Shown one piece after another: positions 14,301-24,677 of a stretch of 64,000 nt of DNA. The stretch is from Syngnathus acus. Its lineage: Eukaryota; Chordata; Actinopteri; Syngnathiformes; Syngnathidae. A program made the position numbers and the translations under genes. The stretch is from NCBI RefSeq assembly GCF_901709675.1, contig NC_051094.1:13386501-13450500 (forward strand), in the 5' to 3' direction. Each line of letters starts with the position of its first letter. The stretch's first letter is position 1. Under the pieces are notes generated by a model that worked only from the letters and a program-made list of their open reading frames with translations, searched no databases and was not told the origin of the DNA.

Positions 14301-17300
14301 ATAATCCATTCAATTTTACCAGCCTGCCTCACTGCTGCTGCTTACACTTAATTGCAGTCAGTTCAGAAACAACATGAACCGGTGGCGTGTTACACCCTGT
14401 GGAAAAAAAGTTCATTATATGGCTGTCACGAACAAATCAATTATCCTTTCGATGATTCCAATCGATTACTCGGGTTCAATTTTTATGGTAGACTCAGCCA
14501 AATTAGCTTGTATGAAATGCTTCTAATATTTTACATGTCATTTCCATTTTGTTGGCAATGCGTTTGCTGGCAAGAAGTTTGTTTTACTGAATTTAGGTGT
14601 TCAGTATTGCCTTTGGACCTTTAATTATCTGGCTACCTATTGAGAGTATGCTTTGTCATTGTGTTTTACCTCAACCAAAATTTGACAGTTAGGTTGTTCA
14701 GTTCTTTCCCTAATTTGAAGAGAGTTGAAGAGTTCCGTAATTTCTGGACTATACGATGCTATTTTTTTTTTTGCACAAACTTTATACAATCCTGCGTTTT
14801 ATAGTCCAATGTGGCTTATGTATGGATTTTTCATGATTTATATGATATTGTTAAAGGATTTGTTTTGGTATTACAGGTCATAGAAACAAGGACATTTCAT
14901 TTAAAACACCTGCGGCTTATATTTGAACAAAACTGGATGTTTCCCTAATTTTAGCTGGTGCGGCTAATTTTCAGGTGCGGCTCATAGTCATGAAATCACG
15001 GTAGTTGAATGCTAGAGGATGATCATTTGCTTCGAAAAATAGGCCAACTCACAATAACGTACACGTAGTACATGCACCTACACGTGCACACACACACGCA
15101 CTTCTTAAATGTCCCTTGTGTCTACAAAGTGAAAATAAGATAGCCAGCAGACAAGCAGGAGATGACTGGAGATCGCAGTGATAAGTCAGTAGATGATTGC
15201 ACTAACCTTATTCTGACCTGCATCAGAAGAGAGACCACAGACAATTCGGGCGGACATTAAGCCCTGACTAAAAAAGGTTAAATATATTGTTTGTTTTTAA
15301 TCTGTGGCCCAAAAGAGCAACGAGAATATTTTAACTAAATAGGTCCAGTGAATTTCCCGAGTGTACTGTCATCTATCCTTGTTTAACTGCAAATACCAGC
15401 TCCATTTACTGTACGGTTTTAGTTGGTGCTTGACCAAAGCACTGCAGATGGGAAAGAAAATATGAAATATGCATATTTCATTAGCAAGAATTGCATGATA
15501 AAAAAAACAGAAGCCGGTGAGTCACAGTGTTCCATTTTAATCTAAGTTGGAGATGAACAGGATTGTTTCTAAAAAAACTGATTAGGCACAGTTACCCAGA
15601 AAGATGAGGATCGTGCAGAAGGATGCTGAATGCCACGTTCCACTCTAGTGTAGTGCCTATCAAAGTGAGAAGATGTGATTGATGGTCTTACCTGGAATCA
15701 AGGCAGGGTCACATCATGTGCATCAAGATTCTGCTGCTGATTACATGAATTTTCCCATTTGAACTAGTAATTGTGGTTATTATTATGAATGCTGGAATAG
15801 CTGGCATATATGTATTTTGCTGGTTCCAGCAGCAGGGCTACCTGTCCCTTTAAGAATTGTGTGCAGTGGTTGTACAAATGCAATTGTAGGATTTCAAATT
15901 GTAAAGTTCTTCCCAAATTTTAACATGTGTGATGGGAAGCCCAACTTTTATAATGGAGTTTTAGTGTTTCTTTGCATGCTAGCATCATCCTCCAGCTCTC
16001 CCCAAAAATGAGAAATTCAAATTTCCTGATAATACATTTTCCACTGGTGAAATGGTATTATCATAAAAAATATTACTGTATAAGCATGGCCATATGATAA
16101 ATGGGTTTTTAAGTCAAATCTAAAAATTATTAGCAATTGAAGATATTCTGAAGGGAAAAACACGAGGTTTGCTTCTAATTTGAGCCAACAGACCAATTGC
16201 AAACTCTCTATTTCCTCTTGCAAATGACAGTAAGGAAGTTTTTGTTAAAATGTTTATTTGATTGTGTCTGTATTCCGTGAGTGGTCTGCTGAAGTCACAA
16301 TTTTTAATAGCAAGGTTGCCTTGGCCACGCTCCAGGTTTTATGTCATCCATTTATCTCTCGCTCCTGTTGACTCGGCATCTACCTCTACATTTCTGAATG
16401 ATTGTGACAGAACAATGTATACTCTCCGATATCTTACTTGTGTGTCACTTGGAAATTTACTGTGGCATTCTGTGCCTGTCTGCATGTTCATCCCAGTGTG
16501 CTTTGTCTAATTGCTGATAATATCATTATGTTCCCATCAGAGAGAGGCCTAATGATTAACGGAGATGGATGTGTTATGTGCAAGCAGGATCAAAACATCA
16601 AAAACTCCGCTCTCATCGGATCAATACTCGCCTGCTTGTGTTCTCCTTGTTTGTCATTCTGAAACATTGACTCTCATTAAACTTTAATACCTTAGTTAGT
16701 GGGCATGTTGTGTCCAAGAATTACTGGCGGTGTTTGAGCAATATCTGATGTCAGGTCTGTCTTTTCCGGGTCCTAATTGTATGTCTGTTTCCTTCTAGGT
16801 TTTGAGCTTCTTTATCAACCAGAAGTGGTAAGACTTTATCTTTCTCTGCTGACCGAGAGCCAAAACTTCAACACCCTGGAGGCTGCTGCTGGCGCTCTGC
16901 AGAACCTTGGTGCTGGGCAATGGACTGTGAGTGCAAGGGTGGGGGAATGGGAGAGCAGACACCGAGCTTGTCATATTTATTTTTTGCAGCTATAGTGTTT
17001 TTTTTTTAAATTATATTTCAAATTGATGAGTAATGTGTTGAGGAATCAGTGTTTGGAATACATCCAAAAGCAAAAGGTTCACTGTAACTCCTAAAAAAAA
17101 CTAAAGTTTGCCGTGTAGCGTCCCCTCCTCCTTTCCTTATCACTGCACATTACCAACTTAACATTTCTGCACTGTCAGTTTGAAATATTGTCCTCTTTTT
17201 TTATTAAAAAAAAAAAAAAGATGGTGGAAATTAGGATAGAATGTTTTATTAAGTGGGTTCATCAGTTAATCGAAAAATAATTGACAGATTAATCGATTAT

Positions 17301-20300
17301 AAATCATTGTTAGTGAGCAGCTCTAAAATGTGAAAATCTGCAGCTAATCCATGTGATCGCTATCAGCAGCATAAAACCATGATCAGAACACCCCTAAAAT
17401 TAATTATACTATGATAACTATATAATAATAACTATACATGTTAAGTTAAAAGCAAGTGTAATCGTGTAATTCTAACAGCCCTATGTTGGGCAACTTTTGC
17501 ACACATTACTGTTAGATGTTTGCCTCTGATGATAGATGAGATGAGAAAATCCGTGGCCAGGATCAGACATTTATTCCAATTAAAGCAGCAGGAGATATAC
17601 TGCGAGGCTGTCTGGCTTGAAAGCAGCTGTGAATTATGAACAGGAAAGGCTGCTTTTGTGTGTGTAAATCCTCACGTGTATTTAGTCCACAGCAGTCTTC
17701 GGGGCAGTGTGACCTTTCAGTCGTATGACATTGTCATCAGCAGGGCACCCCTGGCTACTTTGGAAGAATCACATGAGTGGTTCATTTTAATCCATCACTT
17801 ACTGTCACATTTTATCCACTCAGTTCTTTAGCTGGAGTGATTCCCAGTAAAGGTGGTCATTTTGAGGACAAATTCTTTTCTCTTTTGCTACATTTTTTCC
17901 CCCTGTGGAACCTGATCAGCAGGTCCTCGGGCCAGATTCAGCAGCAAGCAGAGCTGCTTATACATTTATCATATCTGGCTGCTGGACTAAGCCTGTGCTC
18001 CCTCCGTTGACTTTGCTCCTCAAAATTCAAACCTTCAATTACCTTTGCATACTGGTGTCGCTGGGTGTTAACGGCTGTAAGTGGTACTACTGCCATCTTG
18101 TGGCTCCAAATGTATCTAACCAGATTGCTTTTCAATGATAGGCTTGAATAAAAACAGCCTTAGTCTTCTAATTTTACATCAGATGTATATTTTTTGGTAA
18201 TAATGTAATGGTAGAATTTGGACAAATTTAAATTCTAGTATAAATTTTTCTACTAGAGCCCTCCAAAGTAAACAGTCAACATGCACTCACATCTGGCCCT
18301 CTGTTCCCCCCCCACAGTGGTCCAACTACATCCGGGCAACAGTGCGTAAAGAGAAAGGTCTCCCCATACTGGTAGAGCTGTTACGCTCCGATTCCGACAA
18401 GGTAGTCCGAGCTGTGGCCATCGCCCTGCGCAATCTCTCCATCGATCGTCGCAACAAGGACCTCATTGGTAAACACTCAAGCCATGTTATGTCGACACAC
18501 ACGCATTATGAGCTTTTTAATGTGTCCACCGATTGAGGTAAATATTATAAGATATTTTATTGCTCATCAAATCGACTCTCATTGTCTCACCTGATAATTT
18601 CTGATTCATGTCTGATTCAGTTCTTTTTATTGTTATTATTTATTAATAGGAAGTTACGCCATGAGGGACCTGGTCAGTAACTTGCCCAGCGGACAGCAGC
18701 GACCAGCCAAGAACTTAGAGGAGGATACCGTGGTCGCCATCCTCAACACCATCCACGAAATTGTCACAGACAGCTCGGAAAACACCCGGTCTCTCATTCA
18801 GGCCCAGGCCATTGAGAAACTAGTCGCTATCAACCGGACCAGGTGCCACTTGCATTTCCGATCCAGCTGCACTATCTTTTATCAAATACCTGATCATTTA
18901 TTTTAAATCAATTACATTTCCCTAAAAATGGAACCTATTCGTGTGTGGTGGATTACTTCCCTGCTCTTGTTCCTCTTTGATAACATGGGTTGAAAAATGC
19001 TACTCGAGCCTGGCTGAAAGAAGAAATAAAATACAATGTAAATCAATTTTCAGTCAAGGATGCCAGGTTTTCTTTCCGTCCGTCCATCCATCCATCCATC
19101 CATCCATCCATCCATCCATCCATCCATCCATCCATCCATCCATCCATCCAGTAATCCGTAGTGTCACAGTTTTGCAGTTGTTAGATGTGAAGAGAAAATT
19201 CCACCACGCTTTACAATGCCGTTGACACAGTATTTATCAGGCTAAGAAAGACAGAGAGACAGTTTATCCACACACAATCCAACCACTTATGTGTCCTTTC
19301 ACGTCTACTGAGGTTGTGTTGCTTTTAGGTGAGAGCGCTTCTAGGTGTAATTAACGCTGGTGGTTCACAAGTACAGTCGTTAATATAAGCAAATACGGCT
19401 TTGAATTCTGAACAAAGACTCTGAAGCAACTGCGGGGACGAGCTTGATTGTTGCTACCACACGCGTTTGTCACTCGTATGAAGGTATAGTCGAGGGACTT
19501 TGACGCTTTGGGATATTTTTGTGATTCATTTTCACTTCTTTCCTTGCCCTCGCAGCCAATCACCCAGAGAAACAAAAGCTGCATCTCATGTGCTGCAGAC
19601 TGTGTGGAGTTATAAGGAATTAAGGAACGCTTTGACAAAGGATGGCTGGAACAAGAGCCATTTTCAGGTACAGCATATGTCAGTGGTTTTGTTTTTCACA
19701 TCTTATTCACACGTCTCTGAAGCTGAATTTAAAACCAAAAATAAGAAAATACTGCCCCTGCAAAATTGTCTTTGTCGTTTCAGTTGACACGATGAATTAT
19801 CAGTTTATTGATAGACTATAATTGTGGTTATTGTTTACAGTCGATGAGATAACTCCAATCGGTCATATACTATATTGTTTCAAATAATTGGGTTACTTTA
19901 TCTTTTATTGTAGCTAAATAAGAATGATAAACTAGTCACATAATCTTTTTAAAGGGAATATGCTTGATATAGCTGTCAAACTGGTAGTTAGCTAGTAGTT
20001 AATAAATAAGCACATATAAAGCACATCTGTCAAGACCTTCATGAAAGTCTAAAAGTTTGTGACTCCTCAAGGAATATCACCAAGTAACAAAACAGTGTTT
20101 ATTTTGCCCATAAAATTAGCAGCAATAATGAAATGTGGAACAACACTTCTCTTTCAGCCCACGATGACAGCAACCCCTAAAGCAACCAAGAATGGCAAAA
20201 CGGGTTATGATGATACAACTCTGCCCCTTATGGAGAAGAACCAAGGTCAGACAAAACTTTTAACATGTCTAGAAAAGCCATTTGGCACAATAAAGCTATG

Positions 20301-23300
20301 AGAAACACAAAAGGCTTCATGGTAAAATTAGCTGGCATTATTTGATTCACACTCCAAAAATAATCCCTGTGACAAATTTGAAGGGATTAAGATCACCTCT
20401 TTTGTAATTGGAAGCATAAATCTGGCAATATTCAATGTTATTTTATTGTAAACAAATCCTATTAAGATACTAAATTTCTAATTAAAGCCACATATCTAAA
20501 CAGTCTTATTTTAATCTTCCATAAATTGATGGAACCATCATCACAGTAGTTGTAGCCTGGTTAGTATCACAGCCACACAATATGTAAACAGGAATCAAAA
20601 AATGGATATCCCGTATGGCCAACAGTATGTCTTATCTCTGAAGTAAAGTCTTATTTTCATTGATGAGTAGCACAGTATGATAAAGTGGTGGTTTTAAAGA
20701 TGTTCGATTGATTTTGAACCCAAACGTTCTTTTTTCTTCTTTCCCCCCCCTTAAGTTTCTTAATAATGAATTCAGGTCAGCTTTAATGAAAATAATATCT
20801 GTGTCTATAACACAAAAATGAGCATAGTGATAAACTTTATAGGAGGAAGCTAGACACTGGCCCAACAGCAAACATCTTTTTAACAGAGGAGTCAAAGCAA
20901 TTGTTGAAATTTTGTTTGGAATGTTTATCCTTCCTGCCCTCTTTTTTCACATCGTATCCACACATATGAATCATAGCCTCTGTTTTTGTCATTCACCAGC
21001 CAAGAATTATTTTCTTGAAAACCATTGTTCTGGCTCAGTAGCTCAAGCTTGAACATTTCCGTTCAAAAGTTTGGGGTCACCCAGACATTTGAGTGTTTTC
21101 CATGAAAACTAACATAATTGCACAAGGCTTTTCAAGGCTTTTCTAATCATCCATTAGGCACAATTAGCAAACACAATCGACCATTAGAACACTCAAGGGA
21201 TGGTTGCAGGAAATGGGCCTCTATGTAGATATTGCATTAAAAAGCAGACGTTTGCAGCAAATACCACATGAACAATGTATAGAGTGTATTCCTGATTAGT
21301 TTAATGCTATCCTCATAAAAAAATAGTAATTTTATTTAAAAAATAAAGACATTTCTAAGCGACCCCAAACTTTTGAACAGTTGTGTATATATGATACCTA
21401 TGGATGAGCTGGATCCAGGTAGCGATTAGCTATAGTACAGAGTAATAGTTTTGAATTCAGTGCGTGACTTAAAAGGTTGGGAACATTGGTGACCGATGTT
21501 ATTTTCCATCATGTACAAATAAGATGCAAATACGGTGTGTCCTTGTTCACCTGATAATCACATCAGGACAATATGATAATCACTTGAAAGTGCAGTGCCT
21601 CATCTGCTGAATGGAGCCAAGGTAACAAAGTGTTTAAATATTTCCTTGGAATAATCCAAATCCTCTATATGTTATTTCTGATGGGTTCAGTGGCTCATTC
21701 AGAGTTTCCTCAATGCCAAATATTAATCATGCTCAAATTGAATGCCCAGTGGCCTTCATCTCTTGAAAAATGAATCATTGGGATTCCATTTCAAATTGCA
21801 TGGAAAGTTTGTGTGAGTACGCAAAGCCTTCCTTTGCTTACGTTGTTCAAACATGGCAGACATGCTCTGCTGATAATATTAAAATTTGCCATAGTTTCAA
21901 AGCACCTACAGCTAGAGGGTTATTATTATTATTATTTATTGTCAATTTCTTCACATGTCAAGACACACAAAGAGATCGAAATTGCGTTTCCTACTATCCC
22001 ATGGTGCCAAGACATATTACATAATATATATAAATATATTATATCATATTGGTCCACGGACAAACGAAACATTCAAGTAAACAATACAAAAAGTAAAAAC
22101 AAGAAGGCACATACAATGAATAAATAAGAGCAATAAATAAACAATAAATAAATAAATAAGAGCAACATGGTTGAAATGGAAATGGAGGTAATTTATTTGT
22201 ATGAGAGCTGTGGTGACCGTGCAGTTCATAATATTTATATTCATTATTGCCCATGGCATTTACATACATTATGTGTTTACTACTAACTGACGTTCTCTGA
22301 CCTCATTAGATGGGTACGCCACCATTGACCAGAGGGACAAAGACTGCAAGTACAAGACAGGTGATAGTTCAGTGGACCTGACAGAGCGGGAGCCAGTAAA
22401 GGTGCCAGCAGAACTTTTCTTTTTTCCAGGGGCGATTAGGGCATAGAGGACAAAGTATCAGTGTCTCATTGAAATATCGTCACGTGTTCTCCTCTTCCAG
22501 CCTCCTTCTTTTTTTTACTCTCCCTGTCTTCTTTCCAAGTTTTCTGTGGTGGTTCTCAGGGGAACATTTTAATCTTATGAAGTCTTTAAAGCGGATGGAA
22601 TTTGTCGTTCTCGTTCCTTTATGTGTCTGTCTGCTAGAGCTGCACGATATTAAAAAAAAAAAAAGTAATGCCTCTGGATATTGTTCCCTGATTGGATGGT
22701 GATGCAAATTTATGGTTGGAGCTGTCAGATAAAAGCATACAACTTGTCAGTTTGTTAATTGCAGAGCTTATTGGAAATGCACCATCAAACTGCCGTATCT
22801 GTCAGATGACTCAAGTGAACTTCACAAAAAATCAACAGGTTAATCGATTATTAAAATGATCGTTTGTCGCCACCGAAAGCAAAGCCAATGTCAAATACAC
22901 AGATTTAAGGCCGTTAACATTTAGCTCTCACGTGTTGGGAACATATCATTACCCAGCAGTATGTTATGTAACCTACTGTTGTATTGCTAATTTTTTCTTC
23001 TAGCATTACTTTTCAATTGAGTCTTCTATCAACCAACATTAGATTTTCCAGATAGCAACTTGTATTTGTTAATACTAATCCCTCCTTTCTTTTGCATGTC
23101 GCTACTGTACGTCTTCTTTCCCCTTGTAGCTTGTTCACAGCAGGAAATTCACACCAGCTTCTCTATACTTGGCTGCATGTGTATACTTGACTGTATTGGT
23201 CCAATGCATTGACGTTCTTTTATTTTGCTTTGTGTTCTTTTAACCCGTCCTATTGCACAGAATGACACAAGTAGGAAACACTATATCAGGAGTAATAGGC

Positions 23301-23362
23301 CTGCAGTCAGTCTGGTGGACGCTTGTGACGTTAATCCACAGCCTGTTGATTCCTGGGTCTAA
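2226..23362 (+). CDS. arvcf: ARVCF (delta-catenin family armadillo protein), 3' part of gene, 11 coding exons
   Basis: ARVCF binds the juxtamembrane tail of classical cadherins at adherens junctions and can also enter the nucleus. The exons are 2226-2343, 2428-2599, 4694-4711, 7210-7281, 16799-16926, 18318-18468, 18650-18842, 19556-19667, 20158-20245, 22310-22401 and 23261-23362. All borders are AG/GT and the phases join without a frame break, giving about 414 residues plus a TAA stop. The translation contains [79 protein letters not shown] and [17 protein letters not shown]. These are the later armadillo repeats as I remember them from ARVCF and p120. The tail ends RPAVSLVDA...PQPVDSWV, which is specific to ARVCF rather than p120. 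The N-terminus, coiled coil and first repeats lie off the left edge. The family assignment is firm; any exon skipped in some transcripts would be missed. Confidence 0.93.
2428..2599 (+). CDS. arvcf: arvcf exon b (armadillo repeat plus basic insert loop)
   Basis: The acceptor is TTTCCTCCAAG. The exon encodes [20 protein letters not shown], then a proline- and glycine-rich stretch, then a basic loop with QRKKKDD and FGGKKAK. The family has a long flexible insert with nuclear-localisation-like lysines here. It ends in phase 1 before GTGAGA. Confidence 0.94.
2600..4693 (+). other. arvcf intron with a Tc1-like relic
   Basis: Apart from the transposase relic near 2977-3240, this intron holds poly-T runs and no recognisable exon. 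The pyrimidine-rich stretch at 4565-4690 leads into the 18-nt microexon. Confidence 0.6.
2977..3240 (-). mobile_element. Tc1/mariner-like transposase relic (C-terminal part)
   Basis: The minus strand encodes [20 protein letters not shown] and later RRRCQAV. This matches the SPDLNPIEHLWDxLxRxV and RRRCxAV pattern near the C-terminus of Tc1-like transposases, where the D of SPD lies close to the last catalytic acidic residue. The frame is short and degenerate and no terminal repeats were located, so the element is dead. Confidence 0.6.
4694..4711 (+). CDS. arvcf: arvcf 18-nt microexon
   Basis: The acceptor is CTAACTGTAG and the donor is GTGAGT. The exon has 2 + 15 + 1 bases and inserts EWFNQ flanked by shared codons (E-E-W-F-N-Q-G) after KKAK. 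It is phase 1 to phase 1, so inclusion or skipping keeps the frame. The position matches p120 exon C (DEWFSRG) and the 6-residue ARVCF insert. It interrupts the basic loop, so splicing may tune nuclear localisation (inference). Confidence 0.88.
5113..5488. mobile_element. MITE with TACCGTATTTTCCGCA terminal repeats and an internal 3 x 65-bp tandem array
   Basis: The left end TACCGTATTTTCCGCA is repeated exactly in inverse at the right end. The next bases (AAGGCGCAC against GTGCGCCTT) extend the pairing imperfectly. Inside are three tandem 65-bp units beginning at 5134, 5199 and 5264, each starting AGGCGCACCGGATTATAA and differing by only a few bases. A GGCCCGCGGGCC stretch follows at about 5344. 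There is no coding capacity, so it is a non-autonomous DNA element. Confidence 0.85.
5496..5572 (-). repeat. tRNA-like segment next to the MITE
   Basis: The minus strand reads CAGTAGCCTCATAGAGCAG, which is A-box-like, and 40 bases later TGGGTTCGAGTCCCA, a clean T-arm and B box with a TGGG/CCCA stem. The acceptor ends do not pair well, so a functional tRNA is unlikely. It is probably a tRNA-derived SINE head. Confidence 0.4.
7210..7281 (+). CDS. arvcf: arvcf exon d (insert loop)
   Basis: The acceptor is TTTCATTCAG and the donor is GTAGGC. The exon encodes [20 protein letters not shown], matching [19 protein letters not shown] as I recall it from mammalian ARVCF. It is in phase with either the microexon or exon b directly. 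Confidence 0.92.
7440..7580 (+). repeat. SINE tail fragment
   Basis: It has the motif order CCAGGGTGAGTTGG, ATGGTTGCCCTGTGATTG, AGAAAATGGGTGGATG and a terminal (ATGG)n. This is the same family as 1-150 and 61545-61725, but more diverged. Confidence 0.5.
8428..8577 (+). repeat. 76-bp tandem duplication
   Basis: CGAGAATTTCTTTTAGGCAG begins at 8428 and again at 8504. The two copies run in parallel through AAATGCAATTATAGTATCAG to ATATATTTCCAA, with a few substitutions and a short indel. This is a simple local duplication in an intron. Confidence 0.85.
9867..10075 (+). repeat. hAT-like non-autonomous element fragment
   Basis: It starts AAAGGTGTCAAACTCAAGGC, then CAGATACGGCCCACCAAATC and TTTATGTGGCCCACG. 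This wording is typical of hAT-derived MITEs in fish and other vertebrates. Boundaries are approximate and the family is recalled, not searched. Confidence 0.5.
14734..15003. mobile_element. degenerate MITE of the CCGTAATTT...TACGG type
   Basis: The left end TCCGTAATTTCTGGACTATA and the right end TCATAGTCATGAAATCACGG are imperfect inverted repeats. They resemble the perfect ends of the element at 40669-40841. The interior has CTGCGGCTTATA and AGGTGCGGCTCATAG and no ORF. Confidence 0.65.
16799..16926 (+). CDS. arvcf: arvcf exon e (armadillo repeat)
   Basis: The acceptor is TTTCCTTCTAG. The exon encodes [20 protein letters not shown] and then [20 protein letters not shown], and ends in phase 0 before GTGAGT. 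It is nearly identical to the mammalian repeat. Confidence 0.95.
16927..18317 (+). other. arvcf intron
   Basis: No exon was found. The stretch near 17245-17490 has AGTTAATCGAAAAATAATTG and TTCTAACAGCCCTATG, resembling an old short DNA element. The remainder is unremarkable. Confidence 0.55.
18318..18468 (+). CDS. arvcf: arvcf exon f (armadillo repeat)
   Basis: The acceptor is CCCCCCCACAG. The exon encodes [20 protein letters not shown], then [20 protein letters not shown] and KDLI. It ends in phase 1 before GTAAAC. Confidence 0.95.
18650..18842 (+). CDS. arvcf: arvcf exon g (armadillo repeat)
   Basis: The acceptor is TATTAATAG. The exon encodes [20 protein letters not shown], then [20 protein letters not shown] and [14 protein letters not shown]. 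It ends in phase 2 before GTGCCA. Joining it to the next exon gives [17 protein letters not shown], as expected for ARVCF. Confidence 0.94.
18843..19555 (+). other. arvcf intron with a tetranucleotide repeat
   Basis: The only notable content is the (CCAT)n microsatellite at 19076-19150. Confidence 0.6.
19076..19150. repeat. (CCAT)n microsatellite
   Basis: About 18 near-perfect tandem CCAT units, preceded by a few CCGT variants. It is likely length-polymorphic. Confidence 0.97.
19556..19667 (+). CDS. arvcf: arvcf exon h (last armadillo helix region)
   Basis: The acceptor is CCCTCGCAG. The exon encodes [20 protein letters not shown], then [17 protein letters not shown], and ends in phase 0 before GTACAG. 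The family motif VLQTxWxYKELR...KxGWxKxxFQ is intact. Confidence 0.95.
19668..20157 (+). other. arvcf intron
   Basis: This is a 490-bp AT-rich intron in which I see nothing else. Confidence 0.6.
20158..20245 (+). CDS. arvcf: arvcf exon i (C-terminal tail)
   Basis: The acceptor is TTCTCTTTCAG. The exon encodes [20 protein letters not shown] and then TLPLMEKNQ, and ends in phase 1. The YDDTTLPL core matches FDDSTLPL and YDDSTLPL of ARVCF and p120. Confidence 0.92.
21052..21387. mobile_element. MITE with GTTCAAAAGTTTGGGGTC terminal repeats
   Basis: The left end is GTTCAAAAGTTTGGGGTCAC. The right end, GACCCCAAACTTTTGAAC followed by AGTTGTG, is its inverse. The interior (CCATGAAAACTAACATAATTG and onward) has no coding capacity. 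By comparison with the palindromic copy at 28794-28859, TA duplications flank the element, though the left TA has mutated. This suggests Tc1/mariner-type transposition. Confidence 0.85.
21386..21418 (+). pseudogene. arvcf: Remnant of a conserved arvcf exon (MIPMDELDP)
   Basis: The bases directly after the MITE read, in the frame of the downstream exon, ATG ATA CCT ATG GAT GAG CTG GAT CCA G, then a donor GTAGCG. Spliced to exon j this gives [17 protein letters not shown], which matches VIPMDALGPDGYSTVD of mammalian ARVCF as I recall it. No AG in the right phase exists upstream. The nearest AG (21379-21380) belongs to the MITE terminal repeat; using it after exon i would give NQVVYI and then a stop. 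Exon i joins exon j in frame without it, so the segment is probably no longer used. Confidence 0.6.
22310..22401 (+). CDS. arvcf: arvcf exon j (C-terminal tail)
   Basis: The acceptor is CCTCATTAG. With the last base of the preceding exon it encodes [20 protein letters not shown] and then [11 protein letters not shown]. It ends in phase 0 before GTGCCA. It corresponds to DGYSTVDRRE...EKEPLK in mammals. Confidence 0.92.
22402..23260 (+). other. arvcf intron
   Basis: The stretch AGAGCTGCACGATATT followed by poly-A at 22639, and GTTAATCGATTATTAAAATG at 22840, look like remains of an old short DNA element. No exon was found. Confidence 0.55.
23261..23362 (+). CDS. arvcf: arvcf last coding exon, PDZ ligand DSWV
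   Basis: The acceptor is CCTATTGCACAG. The exon encodes [20 protein letters not shown] and then [13 protein letters not shown] before TAA at 23360-23362. DSWV is the class of C-terminus that binds PDZ domains such as those of Erbin and ZO-1 in this family. A good donor (ATG|GTAGGT) lies 11 bases past the stop, after 23373, so the transcript probably continues into separate 3'UTR exons. Confidence 0.95.
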   Translation, partial: NDTSRKHYIRSNRPAVSLVDACDVNPQPVDSWV

Positions 23363-24629
23363 GTGCATGCATGGTAGGTCTGAAAAAGAAAATCACAAAG
23401 TAACCACCCTCACCCCTAAGTTGGACTGTAGCACTCAGACCTTATTCATTCCTCATTTGTTCGTAGATTCCATTTAGTTTCCACCCACCAGTTTGTGTCA
23501 CTGATCACCCTCATCCGACGTGTCGCCTGGTTGTACTGTATGCGCACAACTCACTGATTTCACGCAATGAAATATGTTGTAATCAATTGAAAGTTTTATC
23601 ATTTGGATGACAATTGGACTTTGTTATTTGGGTAAAAAACATAACGATGATGCAGTACCTACAACGTCAATATGTGGTACGGCTCCTGAATTGAATCTCA
23701 TTTCACGTAGTGACTGTGATAGTGTGTCCTTTATAGTAACGCAGGTCCGTCACTGACCTAATTTGGCACCTCGGGGAGCATCAATGCAGCATTAACAAAA
23801 ACAAATGTGACTTCTCGGCTCTGGAGAAGCTGTACGGAAGTCAACAGGCTTTTGAGTGTGATTGCAATCCAGCAGTTGTCGCCTGATTGAAATGCGCATC
23901 GAGATCCACTCGCTGCCTCCCCTGACAGCCTTTGCTCAAATTGATGGCAAAGGATGAAGGGGGGGTCATTTCTCAGCACTCCACATGGATGCTCTTGGGG
24001 CGCACCCTCAATTAAAAAAAAGATATGCACACATAAATTTTGAGAAACACATTATAAATGACTCTCCTTTGAATTATGAATTACTTTGTCATTGCTCAAG
24101 GTGTGAGAAGGTACATTTATGGTCACAATTGTAACAACATGTAAATCATGAGGCGATATTTACAATTTGCAACTCAATAAATACCCACACACATGCACGC
24201 CTCTGCACATTTAGTATTAGTGGTGACTGTCATTTTCATGTTCCAATGTCTCCGTTTTGTTACTGTGTGGTTTATTACTCTACATTGCTGTTAGCCTGGT
24301 GTAAGTCTGTGTTTTACTTTGAGTGTTGTCTTCTTCATTTGTCCCCAATTCTTATTACTGACTAACTCACATGTCCCAAATGTCATGTCTGACTTTCATT
24401 TGTTTCTCTACATGGCTAATCATCATCTTTTCATCTTCATCCTACTGCATCACAAGAAATTATATATTGTGGCAATGGTGGTATTTTGTATGAAAAAAAA
24501 AATCTTTAAAAAAGAAACACTTTTTTAAAAATCATGGAGAAAAAAACAACAATGCTAATATTATTTATTTGACTTCATTTAAAGTCCAAGAGCTAATCAA
24601 CTTAATAACGTTAATATTTTCTTTTCTAG

Positions 24630-24677
24630 TGCCTCCATTTGTCCCACAATATCTCTGAAGGATTTGTACACACTGGT
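24630..24677 (+). other. Possible arvcf 3' untranslated or alternative C-terminal exon
   Basis: A strong acceptor (TTTTCTTTTCTAG) is followed by 48 bases and GTTAGT. If spliced from exon j, skipping the DSWV exon, it would encode CLHLSHNISEGFV in phase 0 and so give an isoform without the PDZ ligand. It may equally be plain 3'UTR. Splice sites are the only support. Confidence 0.35.

Larger units (their letters stand above)
7282..16798 (+). other. 9.5-kb arvcf intron
   Basis: No exon of the family is missing between the flanking exons, so this is intron. It contains a SINE tail (7440-7580), a 76-bp tandem duplication (8428-8577), a hAT-like fragment (9867-10075) and a degenerate MITE (14734-15003). 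Near 10550-10620 the phrase ATTCGATTAATCCTAACAGC looks like the edge of another short DNA element. The minus-strand ORF at 12530-13057 is discussed under rejected items. Confidence 0.65.
20246..22309 (+). other. arvcf intron holding a MITE and a residual exon fragment
   Basis: Between the flanking exons the family normally has a short segment containing IPMDxLxP. A fragment with that sequence sits at 21391-21418, directly after the MITE at 21052-21387. No other exon was found. A (TATT)n-like run at about 21920-21940 and an AATA-rich run at about 22130-22160 are simple sequence. Confidence 0.6.
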
